A DNA stretch of 13,239 bases from Rhizobacter sp. (lineage in GTDB: Bacteria > Pseudomonadota > Gammaproteobacteria > Burkholderiales > Burkholderiaceae_C), in NCBI GenBank assembly GCA_014380155.1, contig JACMKJ010000448.1, forward strand, positions 1 through 13,239. Direction: 5' to 3'. The notes beneath the pieces were generated by a model, which was given only the letters and a program-made list of their open reading frames with translations, made no database searches and was not told where the DNA came from. Below are positions 1 through 6,790 of the stretch, piece after piece. A program made the position numbers and the translations under genes. Position 1 is the stretch's first letter, and each line of letters opens with the position of its first letter.

Positions 1-917
1 CCGGTCCCACCGAGCCCAGCCACGAGGCCGAAGCCGCAGCGGCTGACGAAGCCGTGGCCGAAGCGGTCACCGAACCCGTCGACCCCGCGCTGACCGAGTG
101 GCTGGCCGCGCTCAACCTGCCGGCAGCACCCGCTGAGACACCCGCCACTGCGGTGGCCCAGAGCGGCGAGCGTGCTGGCCTGGCGTTCACCAGCCAGCCC
201 GCCAAGGGCGACGCGCGCACACCCGGCGATGCCACCCAAGTTGTGAGCCCGCGTGGCGACGCCACACAAGAACTCACCGAGCGCCTGCAAGTGGCACGCG
301 ACAACCGCGGCAAGCCCGAGCCCGCCGCGGCCGATGCACAAACCGAAGCTTCGACATGGCAAGCCGCCGTGGAGCGTGTGAGCGTGTTGGCCGAAGCCCC
401 GGCCCGCCAAGATACCCCGGCGCTCGGAGCGCTTGGCGCTGCCGCACAAACACCCGGCGTGGCGCGCTCGGCTGATGCCGCGGCGCCGGTCGCCGTGAGC
501 ATGCCCACACCAGCCACCGCGCCTGAGTTTGCGCAGTCGCTCGGTGTGCAGGTCAGCGTGCTGGTGCGCGACGGTGTCCAGCAAGCCGAGCTGCACCTCA
601 ACCCGGCCGAGATGGGACCGATCTCGGTGCAGATCGCCCTCGACGGCACGCAGGCGCAAGTCAACTTTGGCGCCGACTCGGCCGCCACGCGGCAGATCAT
701 CGAAACCGGCCTGCCCGAGCTGGCGGCGGCCCTGCGGGACGCCGGTTTCACCCTCTCGGGTGGCGGTGTGCACAGCCAGGCGCGTGGGCGCGGCGACGGC
801 GACGAGGCCTCGGGTGGCCCTCCATCGGGCCGCAATCGCGCGTCAGCTGAGGCGGAAGTCACGACCCAGCGCATCAGCGCTCGCGTATCGGCGGGTGGCG
901 TGGACCTCTACGCCTGA
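1..917 (+). CDS. fliK: Flagellar hook-length control protein FliK, 3' part (start lies upstream of window)
   Basis: The frame is open from the first bases of the window to a TGA at 915-917, so the gene starts upstream; the GTG at 54 is only the first in-window start codon and is probably internal. The visible N-terminal part is low-complexity and rich in Ala, Pro, Glu and Thr, as expected for the variable ruler region of FliK. At about 529-780 comes the conserved C-terminal hook-length domain, with the hallmark stretch LHLNPAEMGPISVQIALDG followed by the ALRDAGF-type helix. The protein ends VDLYA, a common FliK tail in Burkholderiales (from memory). In the family, FliK is a secreted ruler whose C-terminal domain acts on FlhB to switch export from rod/hook to filament subunits; flhB lies downstream here. 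The next gene is 234 bp away, so fliK probably ends one transcription unit. Confidence 0.93.
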   Translation, partial: GPTEPSHEAEAAAADEAVAEAVTEPVDPALTEWLAALNLPAAPAETPATAVAQSGERAGLAFTSQPAKGDARTPGDATQVVSPRGDATQELTERLQVARDNRGKPEPAAADAQTEASTWQAAVERVSVLAEAPARQDTPALGALGAAAQTPGVARSADAAAPVAVSMPTPATAPEFAQSLGVQVSVLVRDGVQQAELHLNPAEMGPISVQIALDGTQAQVNFGADSAATRQIIETGLPELAAALRDAGFTLSGGGVHSQARGRGDGDEASGGPPSGRNRASAEAEVTTQRISARVSAGGVDLYA

Positions 918-933
918 GCGTCATGACCACCCC

Positions 934-957
934 TCGGCCGACGAGTACGTCGGCCGA
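934..957 (+). terminator. Strong hairpin 17 bp after fliK, possible terminator or processing site
   Basis: TCGGCCGACG (934-943), a 4-base loop AGTA, then CGTCGGCCGA (948-957) form a perfect 10-bp GC-rich stem just after the fliK stop. There is no T-run after the stem, only TCCCCC, so it is not a textbook intrinsic terminator. Its position, between fliK and a new candidate promoter for fliL, suits transcript end formation or 3'-end protection. Confidence 0.45.
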
Positions 958-1001
958 TCCCCCAAGGGGATGGCGGGCCGGCTTGGGAGCGGCCCGGCGC
1001 T
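958..1001 (+). repeat. Repeat-like GC-rich block between fliK and fliL
   Basis: The block contains CCCCCAAGGGG and, further on, CTTGGGAGCGGCCCGGCG. The same two modules (CCAAGGGG, then TTGGGA-CGGCCCGGCG) occur in the same order at about 3305-3340 between fliN and fliO. It also carries the inverted pair GGGCCG (975-980) and CGGCCC (990-995). I recall similar short interspersed elements as common in intergenic DNA of Comamonadaceae and relatives, so this is probably a degraded copy of such a family. A genome-wide search would settle it. Confidence 0.45.
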
Positions 1002-1053
1002 CGTCCCGCTGGTGCAGTCACAGTTGAAGGCTTTACGCCGCTGAAGGCGGGCT

Positions 1054-1100
1054 TTCCCCCCGCTTATCAGGCCATCGAAAAGTCCCCCGTTTTTCATAAT
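1054..1100 (+). promoter_or_regulatory. Candidate flagellar promoter/activator region upstream of fliL
   Basis: TTCCCCCCGCTTATC (1054-1068) is repeated with one mismatch at 5555-5569 before flhB. Twenty-six bases after it lies CATAAT (1095-1100), a 5/6 match to a sigma-70 -10 hexamer, with no good -35 hexamer. A good -10 with a poor -35 and an upstream conserved motif is typical of activator-dependent promoters such as FlhDC class II flagellar promoters. Assigning it to FlhDC is inference. Predicted transcription would start near 1107, leaving a leader of about 45 bases before fliL. Confidence 0.45.
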
Positions 1101-1151
1101 TTCCTTCCATAGCCGGCCCCTTTTTGCGGGCCCGCTTTTGAAGGAGTTTTC

Positions 1152-1814
1152 ATGGCCACTGCTGCCGCTGCCGTTGTCGACGCTGCCGTCGCAGGCGATG
1201 CTGTCCCGAAGAAGGGCAAGAAGAAGCTGATCATCATCCTCGTGGCCGTGCTGCTGATTGCACTGCTGGGTGGTGGCGCCGCGGTGTTCATGATGAAGAA
1301 GAAGGCGGCGGCTGCCGCTGCTGCGGAAGAGGATGGCGGCGAGAGCGAAGTGACCGCGGCCACTGAAAAGCGCAAGGAGCGCGCCAAAAATCCACCCACC
1401 TTCGTGCCGCTCGAGCCCTTTGTCGTGAACCTGGCCGACAAGGAAGCCGACCGTTTCGCCCAGATCGGCGTGACGCTCGAAGTCGAAGACGCCAAGTTCG
1501 CCGAAGAGATGAAGGCTTACATGCCGGCCATCCGCAACGGCATCCTGATGGTGTTGGCCCACAAGACATCGGCCCAGCTGTTGTCGCGTGAAGGCAAGCT
1601 CGCCCTGGCCCGCGAAATCATGCGTGAGGCGGTGTTGCCGCTGGGCATCGACGCCAGCGCGGAGCCCGCGCCCAAGGTCGTGGCCGCAAGCGACGAAGAG
1701 CAAGACGAAGTCGACCCCGATGCGGAGCCGGCCCCCAAGAAGCGCAAGAAGGCAGCGGCTGCGGTCAACAACCCCGTCAAGCACGTGCACTTCTCCAATT
1801 TCATCGTGCAGTGA
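1152..1814 (+). CDS. fliL: Flagellar basal body-associated protein FliL
   Basis: This 220-residue protein has a short Ala-rich N-terminus, a Lys patch (PKKGKKK) and one membrane segment at about residues 26-46, then a periplasmic domain with the FliL-type stretch FVPLEPFVVNLAD and the typical ending HFSNFIVQ. FliL is an inner-membrane protein around the stator that supports motor torque. The start is clear: AAGGAG at 1141-1146 precedes ATG at 1152. The protein is longer than the roughly 155 residues of E. coli FliL. The extra length includes a charged insert at about residues 167-208 (many Glu/Asp, then KKRKK) between the main domain and the last strand. It heads the fliLMNOPQR unit, with fliM starting 19 bp after its stop. 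Confidence 0.93.
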   Translation: MATAAAAVVDAAVAGDAVPKKGKKKLIIILVAVLLIALLGGGAAVFMMKKKAAAAAAAEEDGGESEVTAATEKRKERAKNPPTFVPLEPFVVNLADKEADRFAQIGVTLEVEDAKFAEEMKAYMPAIRNGILMVLAHKTSAQLLSREGKLALAREIMREAVLPLGIDASAEPAPKVVAASDEEQDEVDPDAEPAPKKRKKAAAAVNNPVKHVHFSNFIVQ

Positions 1815-1833
1815 CCAGCAGCCGAGCCGCGCA

Positions 1834-2838
1834 ATGAACCAGCAAATCCTTTCTCAGGACGAAGTGGATGCCCTGCTGCAGGGCATCACCGGCGAGAGCC
1901 AGAAGCTCGAAGCCGACGACGCGCCCAGCGGTGGTGTTCGCAATTACGACATTGCCAGCCAGGAGCGGATCGTCCGTGGGCGCATGCCCACGATGGAGAT
2001 CATCAACGAGCGGTTTGCGCGCAACATCCGCATCGGCTTGTTCAACTTCATCCGCCGCAGCCCCGAGATTTCGATTGGCGGCATCAAGGTGCAGAAGTAC
2101 AGCGCCTTCCTGCGCGAGATCGTGGTGCCGACCAATTTCAACATCGTGTCGGTGCGCCCGCTGCGCGGCTCAGGCCTGATCGTGTGCGACCCGACGCTCG
2201 TGTTCGCGGTGATCGACGCGCTGTTTGGCGGCGCCGGCAAGTTCCACACACGCATCGAAGGGCGCGACTTCTCGCCCACCGAGCAGCGCATCATCACTCG
2301 CCTGGTCGAGGTGATCACCGCCGAATACAAGAAGGCCTGGCACGGCATCTACCCGCTGGAGCTCGACTACCAGCGCTCCGAGATGCAGCCGCAGTTTGCC
2401 AACATCGCCACGCCGAGCGAGATCGTGGTGGCCACCAGCTTCACGCTGGAAATTGGCGACACCACCGGCACCATTCACTTCTGCATTCCGTACGCCACGC
2501 TGGAGCCGATCCGCGACGTGCTGTATTCGACCATCCAGGGCGACAGCAACGAGCCCGACCGCCGCTGGGTCAACCTGATGAAGCAGCAGATCCAGGCCGC
2601 CGAGGTCGAGATCGTGGCCGAGCTGGCGCAAGCCCCGGCCACGGTGGAGCAACTGCTGTCGTTCAAGGCGGGTGACTTCATCGAGCTCGACCTCGAAGCC
2701 GGCATCCAGGGCAAGGTTGTCGGTGTGCCGATCTTCGACTGCCACTACGGCACCTCGAACGGCAAGTACGCCTTGAAGATCGATCAAATGTTGTCCACCT
2801 CGAGCATGGGGTGGTTAGGAGAGAACAATGTCAGCTGA
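1834..2838 (+). CDS. fliM: Flagellar motor switch protein FliM
   Basis: At 334 residues it matches the E. coli protein in length. The start at 1834 is chosen because it yields the conserved N-terminus MNQQILSQDEVDALLQGI, whose EVDALL helix is the phospho-CheY binding segment of the family; the same frame extends upstream to 1588 but that part overlaps fliL. The middle domain shows the conserved run from IRIGLFNFIRRSPEIS through VRPLRGSGL and ALFGGAGKF. The C-terminal part (from about residue 250) is the SPOA/FliN-like domain that packs with FliN in the C-ring. FliM links chemotaxis signalling to rotor direction. Its 3' end overlaps fliN by 11 bp, indicating translational coupling. The ribosome binding site is weak. 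Confidence 0.96.
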   Translation: MNQQILSQDEVDALLQGITGESQKLEADDAPSGGVRNYDIASQERIVRGRMPTMEIINERFARNIRIGLFNFIRRSPEISIGGIKVQKYSAFLREIVVPTNFNIVSVRPLRGSGLIVCDPTLVFAVIDALFGGAGKFHTRIEGRDFSPTEQRIITRLVEVITAEYKKAWHGIYPLELDYQRSEMQPQFANIATPSEIVVATSFTLEIGDTTGTIHFCIPYATLEPIRDVLYSTIQGDSNEPDRRWVNLMKQQIQAAEVEIVAELAQAPATVEQLLSFKAGDFIELDLEAGIQGKVVGVPIFDCHYGTSNGKYALKIDQMLSTSSMGWLGENNVS

Positions 2839-3265
2839 AGAAGCAAACGCACCATCTGCCGAAGACGCGATGGCGGCCGAGTGGGCCGCGGCCCTGGCCG
2901 AATCGAAGCCCGAGGTGGCGTCTGAAGTGCAGACCGCTGCGGAGAGTGCTTCGCCGGTGGCCTTCACCAACTTCAGCGGCAGCGGTGCCCCGGGGGCGGG
3001 CAACGACATCAACATGATTCTCGACATCCCGGTGCAGCTCACCGTGGAGTTGGGGCGCACGCGCATCCCGATCAAGCACATCCTGCAGCTGGCGCAAGGC
3101 TCGGTGGTCGAGCTCGACGCACTGGCCGGCGAGCCGATGGACGTGCTGGTCAACGGCTACCTCATCGCCCAGGGCGAGGTGGTGGTGGTGAACGACAAGT
3201 TCGGTATTCGCCTGACCGACATCGTGACGCCGAGCGAGCGCATGCGCCGTCTCAGCAAAGGCTGA
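2828..3265 (+). CDS. fliN: Flagellar motor switch protein FliN
   Basis: This is a 145-residue C-ring protein. The first 55 or so residues are acidic and Ala-rich and not conserved. The remainder is a canonical SPOA domain, from ILDIPVQLTVELGRTRIPI through VVELDALAGEPMDVLVNG to the C-terminal FGIRLTDIVTPSERM. FliN forms the base of the rotor switch with FliM and docks the FliH-FliI export ATPase complex. AGGAGAG at 2817-2823, inside the fliM 3' end, gives a strong ribosome binding site for the ATG at 2828. fliM and fliN overlap, so the two subunits are likely co-translated. The following gap to fliO (87 bp) is unusual for this otherwise tight operon. Confidence 0.96.
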   Translation: MSAEEANAPSAEDAMAAEWAAALAESKPEVASEVQTAAESASPVAFTNFSGSGAPGAGNDINMILDIPVQLTVELGRTRIPIKHILQLAQGSVVELDALAGEPMDVLVNGYLIAQGEVVVVNDKFGIRLTDIVTPSERMRRLSKG

Positions 3266-3272
3266 AGTTCAT

Positions 3273-3347
3273 GCAGCCCCCACGCTCACTTCGTTCACTG
3301 CCCACCAAGGGGGCGCCAGTTCCCTTGGGACGGCCCGGCGGGAACTG
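3273..3347 (+). repeat. Interspersed repeat-like element with two alternative hairpins between fliN and fliO
   Basis: The stretch begins with CACGCTCACTTCGTTCACTG (3281-3300), continues with CCAAGGGGGCGCCAGTTCCC and ends CGGCCCGGCGGGAACTG. I recall near-identical sequences as frequent intergenic repeats in Comamonadaceae-type Burkholderiales, so this is probably one genomic copy. Two stems can form but exclude each other: CCAAGGG (3305-3311) with CCCTTGG (3322-3328), or CAGTTCCC (3317-3324) with GGGAACTG (3340-3347). The second ends 5 bases before the fliO start codon and covers the only purine-rich stretch that could serve as its ribosome binding site. Confidence 0.6.
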
Positions 3348-3352
3348 AGCTA

Positions 3353-3700
3353 ATGTCAGCTTCTTCCGGAATCACCTCGCTGCTGTGGTTCATCGCGATC
3401 ATCGTGATGATCCCGGTGGCGCTGTGGCTGCTCAAGCGCACGCCCATGGGCGGCGGCGCGTCACAAGGGCTGATGCGCAGCGTGGCCATGCTGCCGCTGT
3501 CGCCCAGCCAGCGCATCGTCACCGTCGAAGTGGGACAGGGCGATGAACGCCAGTGGCTGGTGCTGGGTGTGACCGCCAACAGCATCACCACCTTGCACAC
3601 CATGGCGCCGCAGGCCGAAGCGCCTGCCGCCGGCATGCCGGTGCCTCCTTTTGCGCAGCTGCTGAACAAGCTGCGCCGCGACCAAGGGTCCACCCAGTGA
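3353..3700 (+). CDS. fliO: Flagellar biosynthesis protein FliO
   Basis: This 115-residue protein has one N-terminal membrane segment (about residues 8-26, rich in Ile/Val/Trp), a basic KRTP turn, then the short soluble FliO domain, recognised by SVAMLPLSPSQRIVTVEVG followed by WLVLGVTANSITTLHTM. FliO is the least conserved export component and acts as a scaffold for assembling the FliP ring. The ATG at 3353 lacks a strong ribosome binding site; the nearby GGGAACTGAGC is partly inside a predicted hairpin of the upstream repeat. Its stop overlaps the proposed GTG start of fliP (GTGA), indicating coupling. Position between fliN and fliP supports the call despite low sequence conservation. Confidence 0.92.
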   Translation: MSASSGITSLLWFIAIIVMIPVALWLLKRTPMGGGASQGLMRSVAMLPLSPSQRIVTVEVGQGDERQWLVLGVTANSITTLHTMAPQAEAPAAGMPVPPFAQLLNKLRRDQGSTQ

Positions 3701-4473
3701 ACACTTTTTTTTCGCCCTGCGCGAAGCGCATGGCCTTCATCGCCGGCTTGTCGTTGTTGTCGGCTGTTCCTGGCGCGGCTTTAGCTCAAAGCACTGGTGG
3801 CGCGAGCCTGCCGCTGGTGGTGGGGCAGGGCGCGGGTGGCACCAGCTACTCGGTGCCGATCCAGACGCTGCTGTTCTTCACCGCCTTGAGCTTCTTGCCG
3901 GCGGTGCTGCTGTTGATGACCGGCTTCACCCGCATCGTGATCGTGCTGAGCCTGCTGCGTCAGGCGCTGGGCACACAGTCGGCGCCGCCCAACCAGGTGA
4001 TCGTCGGCTTGAGCCTGTTCCTCACCTTCTTCGTGATGAGCCCGACGCTCGACAAGGTGTACGCGCAGGCCTACCAGCCGTATTCCGAGAACAAGATTGC
4101 TTTCGACGAAGCGTTGAAGCGTGGTGAAGTGCCAATGCGCGAGTTCATGCTCAAGCAAACGCGCCAGGCCGACGTGATGCTGTTCGCCAAGCTGGCCAAG
4201 ATCGACCCCTCGGTGAAGAGTGCCGACGTGCCTTTCAAGGTGCTGGTGCCGGCCTTCGTGACGAGCGAGTTGAAGAGCGCCTTCCAGATCGGCTTCCTGA
4301 TCTTCATTCCGTTTCTCGTGATCGACATGATCGTCGCCAGCGTGCTGATGAGCCTGGGCATGATGATGCTGAGCCCGGTGCTGGTGGCCTTGCCCTTCAA
4401 GCTGATGTTGTTCGTGCTGGCTGACGGCTGGAACCTGCTGCTGGGTTCGCTGGCCGCCAGCTTTGCGCAGTAG
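3697..4473 (+). CDS. fliP: Flagellar type III secretion pore protein FliP
   Basis: With the GTG at 3697 the product is 258 residues; with the ATG at 3730 it is 247, close to the 245 of E. coli. GTG is preferred because it overlaps the fliO stop (GTGA) and has AAGGG at 3684-3688, while the ATG has no clear ribosome binding site. An N-terminal signal peptide (MAFIAGLSLLSAVPGAALA from the ATG) is present, as usual for FliP. Conserved family segments follow: LTGFTRIVIVLSLLRQALG-like membrane region, FLTFFVMSP, and the C-terminal run from LVPAFVTSELKSAFQIGF through VLVALPFKLMLFVLADGW. FliP forms the core of the export gate with FliQ and FliR. Eight Ts (3705-3712) lie near the 5' end of the GTG-started frame. 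Confidence 0.95.
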   Translation: MNTFFSPCAKRMAFIAGLSLLSAVPGAALAQSTGGASLPLVVGQGAGGTSYSVPIQTLLFFTALSFLPAVLLLMTGFTRIVIVLSLLRQALGTQSAPPNQVIVGLSLFLTFFVMSPTLDKVYAQAYQPYSENKIAFDEALKRGEVPMREFMLKQTRQADVMLFAKLAKIDPSVKSADVPFKVLVPAFVTSELKSAFQIGFLIFIPFLVIDMIVASVLMSLGMMMLSPVLVALPFKLMLFVLADGWNLLLGSLAASFAQ

Positions 4474-4482
4474 AGAGAGCCC

Positions 4483-4752
4483 ATGGATTCACAACAAGTT
4501 TTCACCTACGGCCAACAAGGCCTGTACCTGCTCTTGATGGTGTCGGCACCGGTGCTGCTGGTGATCCTGGGTGTGGGTTTGCTGGTGAGCATCTTCCAGG
4601 CGGCCACGCAGATCCATGAGTCGACGCTGTCCTTCGTCCCGAAGATGATCGCGGCCGTGGCCGTGCTGGCCATTGCCGGGCCGTGGATGCTGACCACGCT
4701 GGTGGAGTATTTGCAGCGAACCTTGACCGCCATTCCCAGCGCGGTCGGCTGA
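4483..4752 (+). CDS. fliQ: Flagellar export gate protein FliQ
   Basis: The 89-residue product equals the E. coli length. It has two hydrophobic segments (about residues 15-38 and 50-72) joined by the conserved loop FQAATQIHESTLSFVPK, the hallmark of the FliQ/SctS family. In the family several FliQ subunits wrap round the FliP-FliR core in the inner membrane to close the export channel. GAGAGAG at 4473-4479 supports the ATG at 4483, which lies 9 bp after the fliP stop. The TGA stop shares a base with the fliR start (TGATG), so translation of the two is probably coupled. Confidence 0.96.
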   Translation: MDSQQVFTYGQQGLYLLLMVSAPVLLVILGVGLLVSIFQAATQIHESTLSFVPKMIAAVAVLAIAGPWMLTTLVEYLQRTLTAIPSAVG

Positions 4753-5513
4753 TGCTGACGTTCACCGAAGCGCAGGTGGTGGCGTGGATCACGCCGATGC
4801 TGTGGCCCTTTCTGCGCGCACTGTCCTTGTTCAGCACCTTGCCGGTGTTGTCGCAGCGCAGCGTGCCTTTGAGGGTGCGCGTCGGTCTCGCTTTTCTGAT
4901 CACCGTGTGCGCGCAGGCTTCATTGCCTGAGATGCCCGTGGTGCCGCTCGACTCACCGTTGGCCTTGTTGGTGGTGTTGCAGCAGGTGCTGATCGGCGCA
5001 ACGCTCGGCTTCGCCGCACGCATCGTGTTTTCGGCCATCGAATTCGCGGGCGAGCTGGTGGGCTTGCAGATGGGTTTGAACTACGCCGGCTTCTTCGACC
5101 CGTCGACGGGCGGGCAGGGTACGGCAGTAGGGCGCTTCTTTGGCACCACGGTGTCGTGGCTCTTCATCGTCATCAACGGCCATTTGCTGATCATCATGGC
5201 GCTGGTGCAGAGCTTTCAGGCCTTTCCGGTGGGGCCGGAGCCGTTTGCTTTTCTGCGCGCCTTGCAGCCGCAGGTGTGGGGTGCCGAGATCTTCAAGCTG
5301 GGCTTGTGGATTGCGTTGCCGATCATCACCATGCTCTTGTTCATGAACCTGGTGCTCGGGATCATTTCTCGCGTTTCGCAGCAGATGAACATCTTTGCGA
5401 TCGGATTTCCGATCACGCTGGGGGTGGGCTTGCTGGGGGTGTTGCTCACCCTCCCGATGATGCAGGCGCCGTTCACGATGGCGCTGGAGCAGATGCTGTC
5501 GCACTTTCAGTAG
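4752..5513 (+). CDS. fliR: Flagellar export gate protein FliR
   Basis: The 253-residue membrane protein starts at the ATG (4752) that overlaps the fliQ stop; the frame extends upstream to 4683 but only as a shadow of fliQ. It shows the FliR pattern of several hydrophobic segments and the conserved run AIEFAGELVGLQMGLNYAGF followed by FDPSTGGQGTAVGRFF, and later ALPIITMLLFMNLVLGIISR with PQMNIFAIGFPITL-like sequence. FliR is the single-copy component that completes the FliP-FliQ-FliR export gate. It ends the fliL-fliR run: a 113-bp gap with a hairpin and a candidate promoter separates it from flhB. Confidence 0.96.
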   Translation: MLTFTEAQVVAWITPMLWPFLRALSLFSTLPVLSQRSVPLRVRVGLAFLITVCAQASLPEMPVVPLDSPLALLVVLQQVLIGATLGFAARIVFSAIEFAGELVGLQMGLNYAGFFDPSTGGQGTAVGRFFGTTVSWLFIVINGHLLIIMALVQSFQAFPVGPEPFAFLRALQPQVWGAEIFKLGLWIALPIITMLLFMNLVLGIISRVSQQMNIFAIGFPITLGVGLLGVLLTLPMMQAPFTMALEQMLSHFQ

Positions 5514-5515
5514 GT

Positions 5516-5554
5516 GGCGGGGCCATGGTGTCCCAAGCCCGGGAAAGCCCCGCC
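5516..5554 (+). terminator. Hairpin after fliR, weak terminator candidate
   Basis: GGCGGGGC (5516-5523) pairs perfectly with GCCCCGCC (5547-5554) around a 23-base loop, 2 bp after the fliR stop. It is followed by TTCCCCCC rather than a T-run, so classical intrinsic termination is doubtful. It sits directly before the conserved motif at 5555. Confidence 0.35.
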
Positions 5555-5609
5555 TTCCCCCCTCTTATCGCCCTCAAGTCCAGCCCACAACTGGAAACAA
5601 TCCCATAAG
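5555..5609 (+). promoter_or_regulatory. Candidate flagellar promoter/activator region upstream of flhB
   Basis: TTCCCCCCTCTTATC (5555-5569) matches the motif before fliL (1054-1068) at 14 of 15 bases. Exactly 26 bases downstream, the spacing seen at fliL, lies AACAAT (5596-5601, 4/6 to a -10 hexamer); CATAAG at 5604-5609 is an alternative. AAGTCC also recurs after both motif copies (5576-5581 and 1080-1085). A shared flagellar regulator is a reasonable inference, but the -10 choices are weak. Confidence 0.45.
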
Positions 5610-5626
5610 CCCAGAAATCCCCCGCC

Positions 5627-6790
5627 ATGGCCGCCTCCGACCAAGACCGCAACCTACCTGCTTCGCAGAGAAAACTCGACAAGGCCCGCAAAGACGGCCA
5701 GGTCGTGCGTTCACGCGATCTGGGTCACTTTGCCGCCATCGCGGCCGGTGGCACGGTGCTGGTGGTGCTCGCGCCGCAGGTGTCGCACTGGTCGGCCAGG
5801 TTGCTGGGCAACGGCTTGAAGTTCAACGCCGCTTCGGTGCAGTCGCCCGCCTTCATGGTCGAGCGCCTGGGCGATCTCACGCTGCAGATGATGTGGATCG
5901 TGGTGCCGCTCGGCCTGGTGATGATGTTGGTGGCGTTGGCCATGGCCGTGGCCGCCGGCGGCTGGGTCTGGACCTTCAAGCCGCTCACGCCCAATTTCGG
6001 CAAACTCAACCCGATCACCGGGCTGCCGCGCATCTTCTCCAAGCAGCAGCTCGTCGACGCCATCAAGGCCTCGGTGCTGGCGCTGATCCTGGGCACCATC
6101 GGCGCGCTCTACCTGCGCGCCAACATCGACACCTTCGGCGGCGTGCTCACCATGGCGCTGCCGGTTGCGCTGTCTCACGCCGGCAGTGCCATCGTGGGCG
6201 GCATGTTGTTGCTCTTGCTCGCGCTGGCGGCCTTTGCGATGGTCGACGTGCCGCTGCAAAAGCACCTGCACGCCGGGCGGCTCAAGATGAGCCACCAGGA
6301 AATGAAGCAGGAGCAGAAAGAAGTCGAGGGCAACGTCGAGGTGAAGGCCAAGGCACGTGCCCGCATGCGCGAGATGAACAACCGCCGCATGATGGCCGCC
6401 ATCCCGAATGCCGACCTGGTGGTGATGAACCCGACCCACTATGCGGTCGCGCTCAAGTACGACGACGCCAAGATGGGCGCCCCGCGTGTGGTGGCCAAGG
6501 GCGCCGACCTGATGGCGATGAAGATTCGCGACATCGCCAAGTCGTCGCAGGTGCCGGTGCTTCAAGCCCCGGTGCTGGCGCGTGCGCTGTATGCCCACGC
6601 CGAGGTCGACCGCGAGATTCCTGCAGCGCTGTTCTCGGCCGTGGCCCAGGTGCTGGCTTATGTGTACCAACTGCGCGCTTCGCTCACAGGCCGTGTGGCC
6701 GCACCGGGCGCGCTGCCCGAACTTCACGTGCCGGCCGAGTTGGACCCGCACAACAAACCGGGCTGGGTGCCTGACGAGGTTCTCGAATGA
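5627..6790 (+). CDS. flhB: Flagellar export switch protein FlhB
   Basis: The 387-residue protein is close to the usual 380 or so. An in-frame TAA at 5606-5608 leaves ATG 5627 as the only plausible start; its ribosome binding site is weak. The N-terminus (DRNLPASQRKLDKARKDGQ) is the conserved EKTE-like basic region, followed by a membrane domain with about four segments up to about residue 215. The cytoplasmic domain carries the autocleavage motif NPTH at residues 268-271, intact, so normal self-cleavage between Asn and Pro is expected. The KSSQVPVLQAPVLARALY stretch is also typical. FlhB receives the FliK signal to switch substrate class. Its end overlaps flhA by ATGA. Confidence 0.97.
   Translation: MAASDQDRNLPASQRKLDKARKDGQVVRSRDLGHFAAIAAGGTVLVVLAPQVSHWSARLLGNGLKFNAASVQSPAFMVERLGDLTLQMMWIVVPLGLVMMLVALAMAVAAGGWVWTFKPLTPNFGKLNPITGLPRIFSKQQLVDAIKASVLALILGTIGALYLRANIDTFGGVLTMALPVALSHAGSAIVGGMLLLLLALAAFAMVDVPLQKHLHAGRLKMSHQEMKQEQKEVEGNVEVKAKARARMREMNNRRMMAAIPNADLVVMNPTHYAVALKYDDAKMGAPRVVAKGADLMAMKIRDIAKSSQVPVLQAPVLARALYAHAEVDREIPAALFSAVAQVLAYVYQLRASLTGRVAAPGALPELHVPAELDPHNKPGWVPDEVLE

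Noticed and set aside
1126..1135. Palindrome GCGGGCCCGC followed by TTTT before fliL
   Set aside because: Too short and lacking a loop for a convincing terminator, and it lies in the fliL leader just before the ribosome binding site.
921..1790. Open frame of 289 codons on the - strand opposite fliL
   Set aside because: It covers fliL in antisense and shows no recognisable domain; fliL has a clear ribosome binding site and family match.
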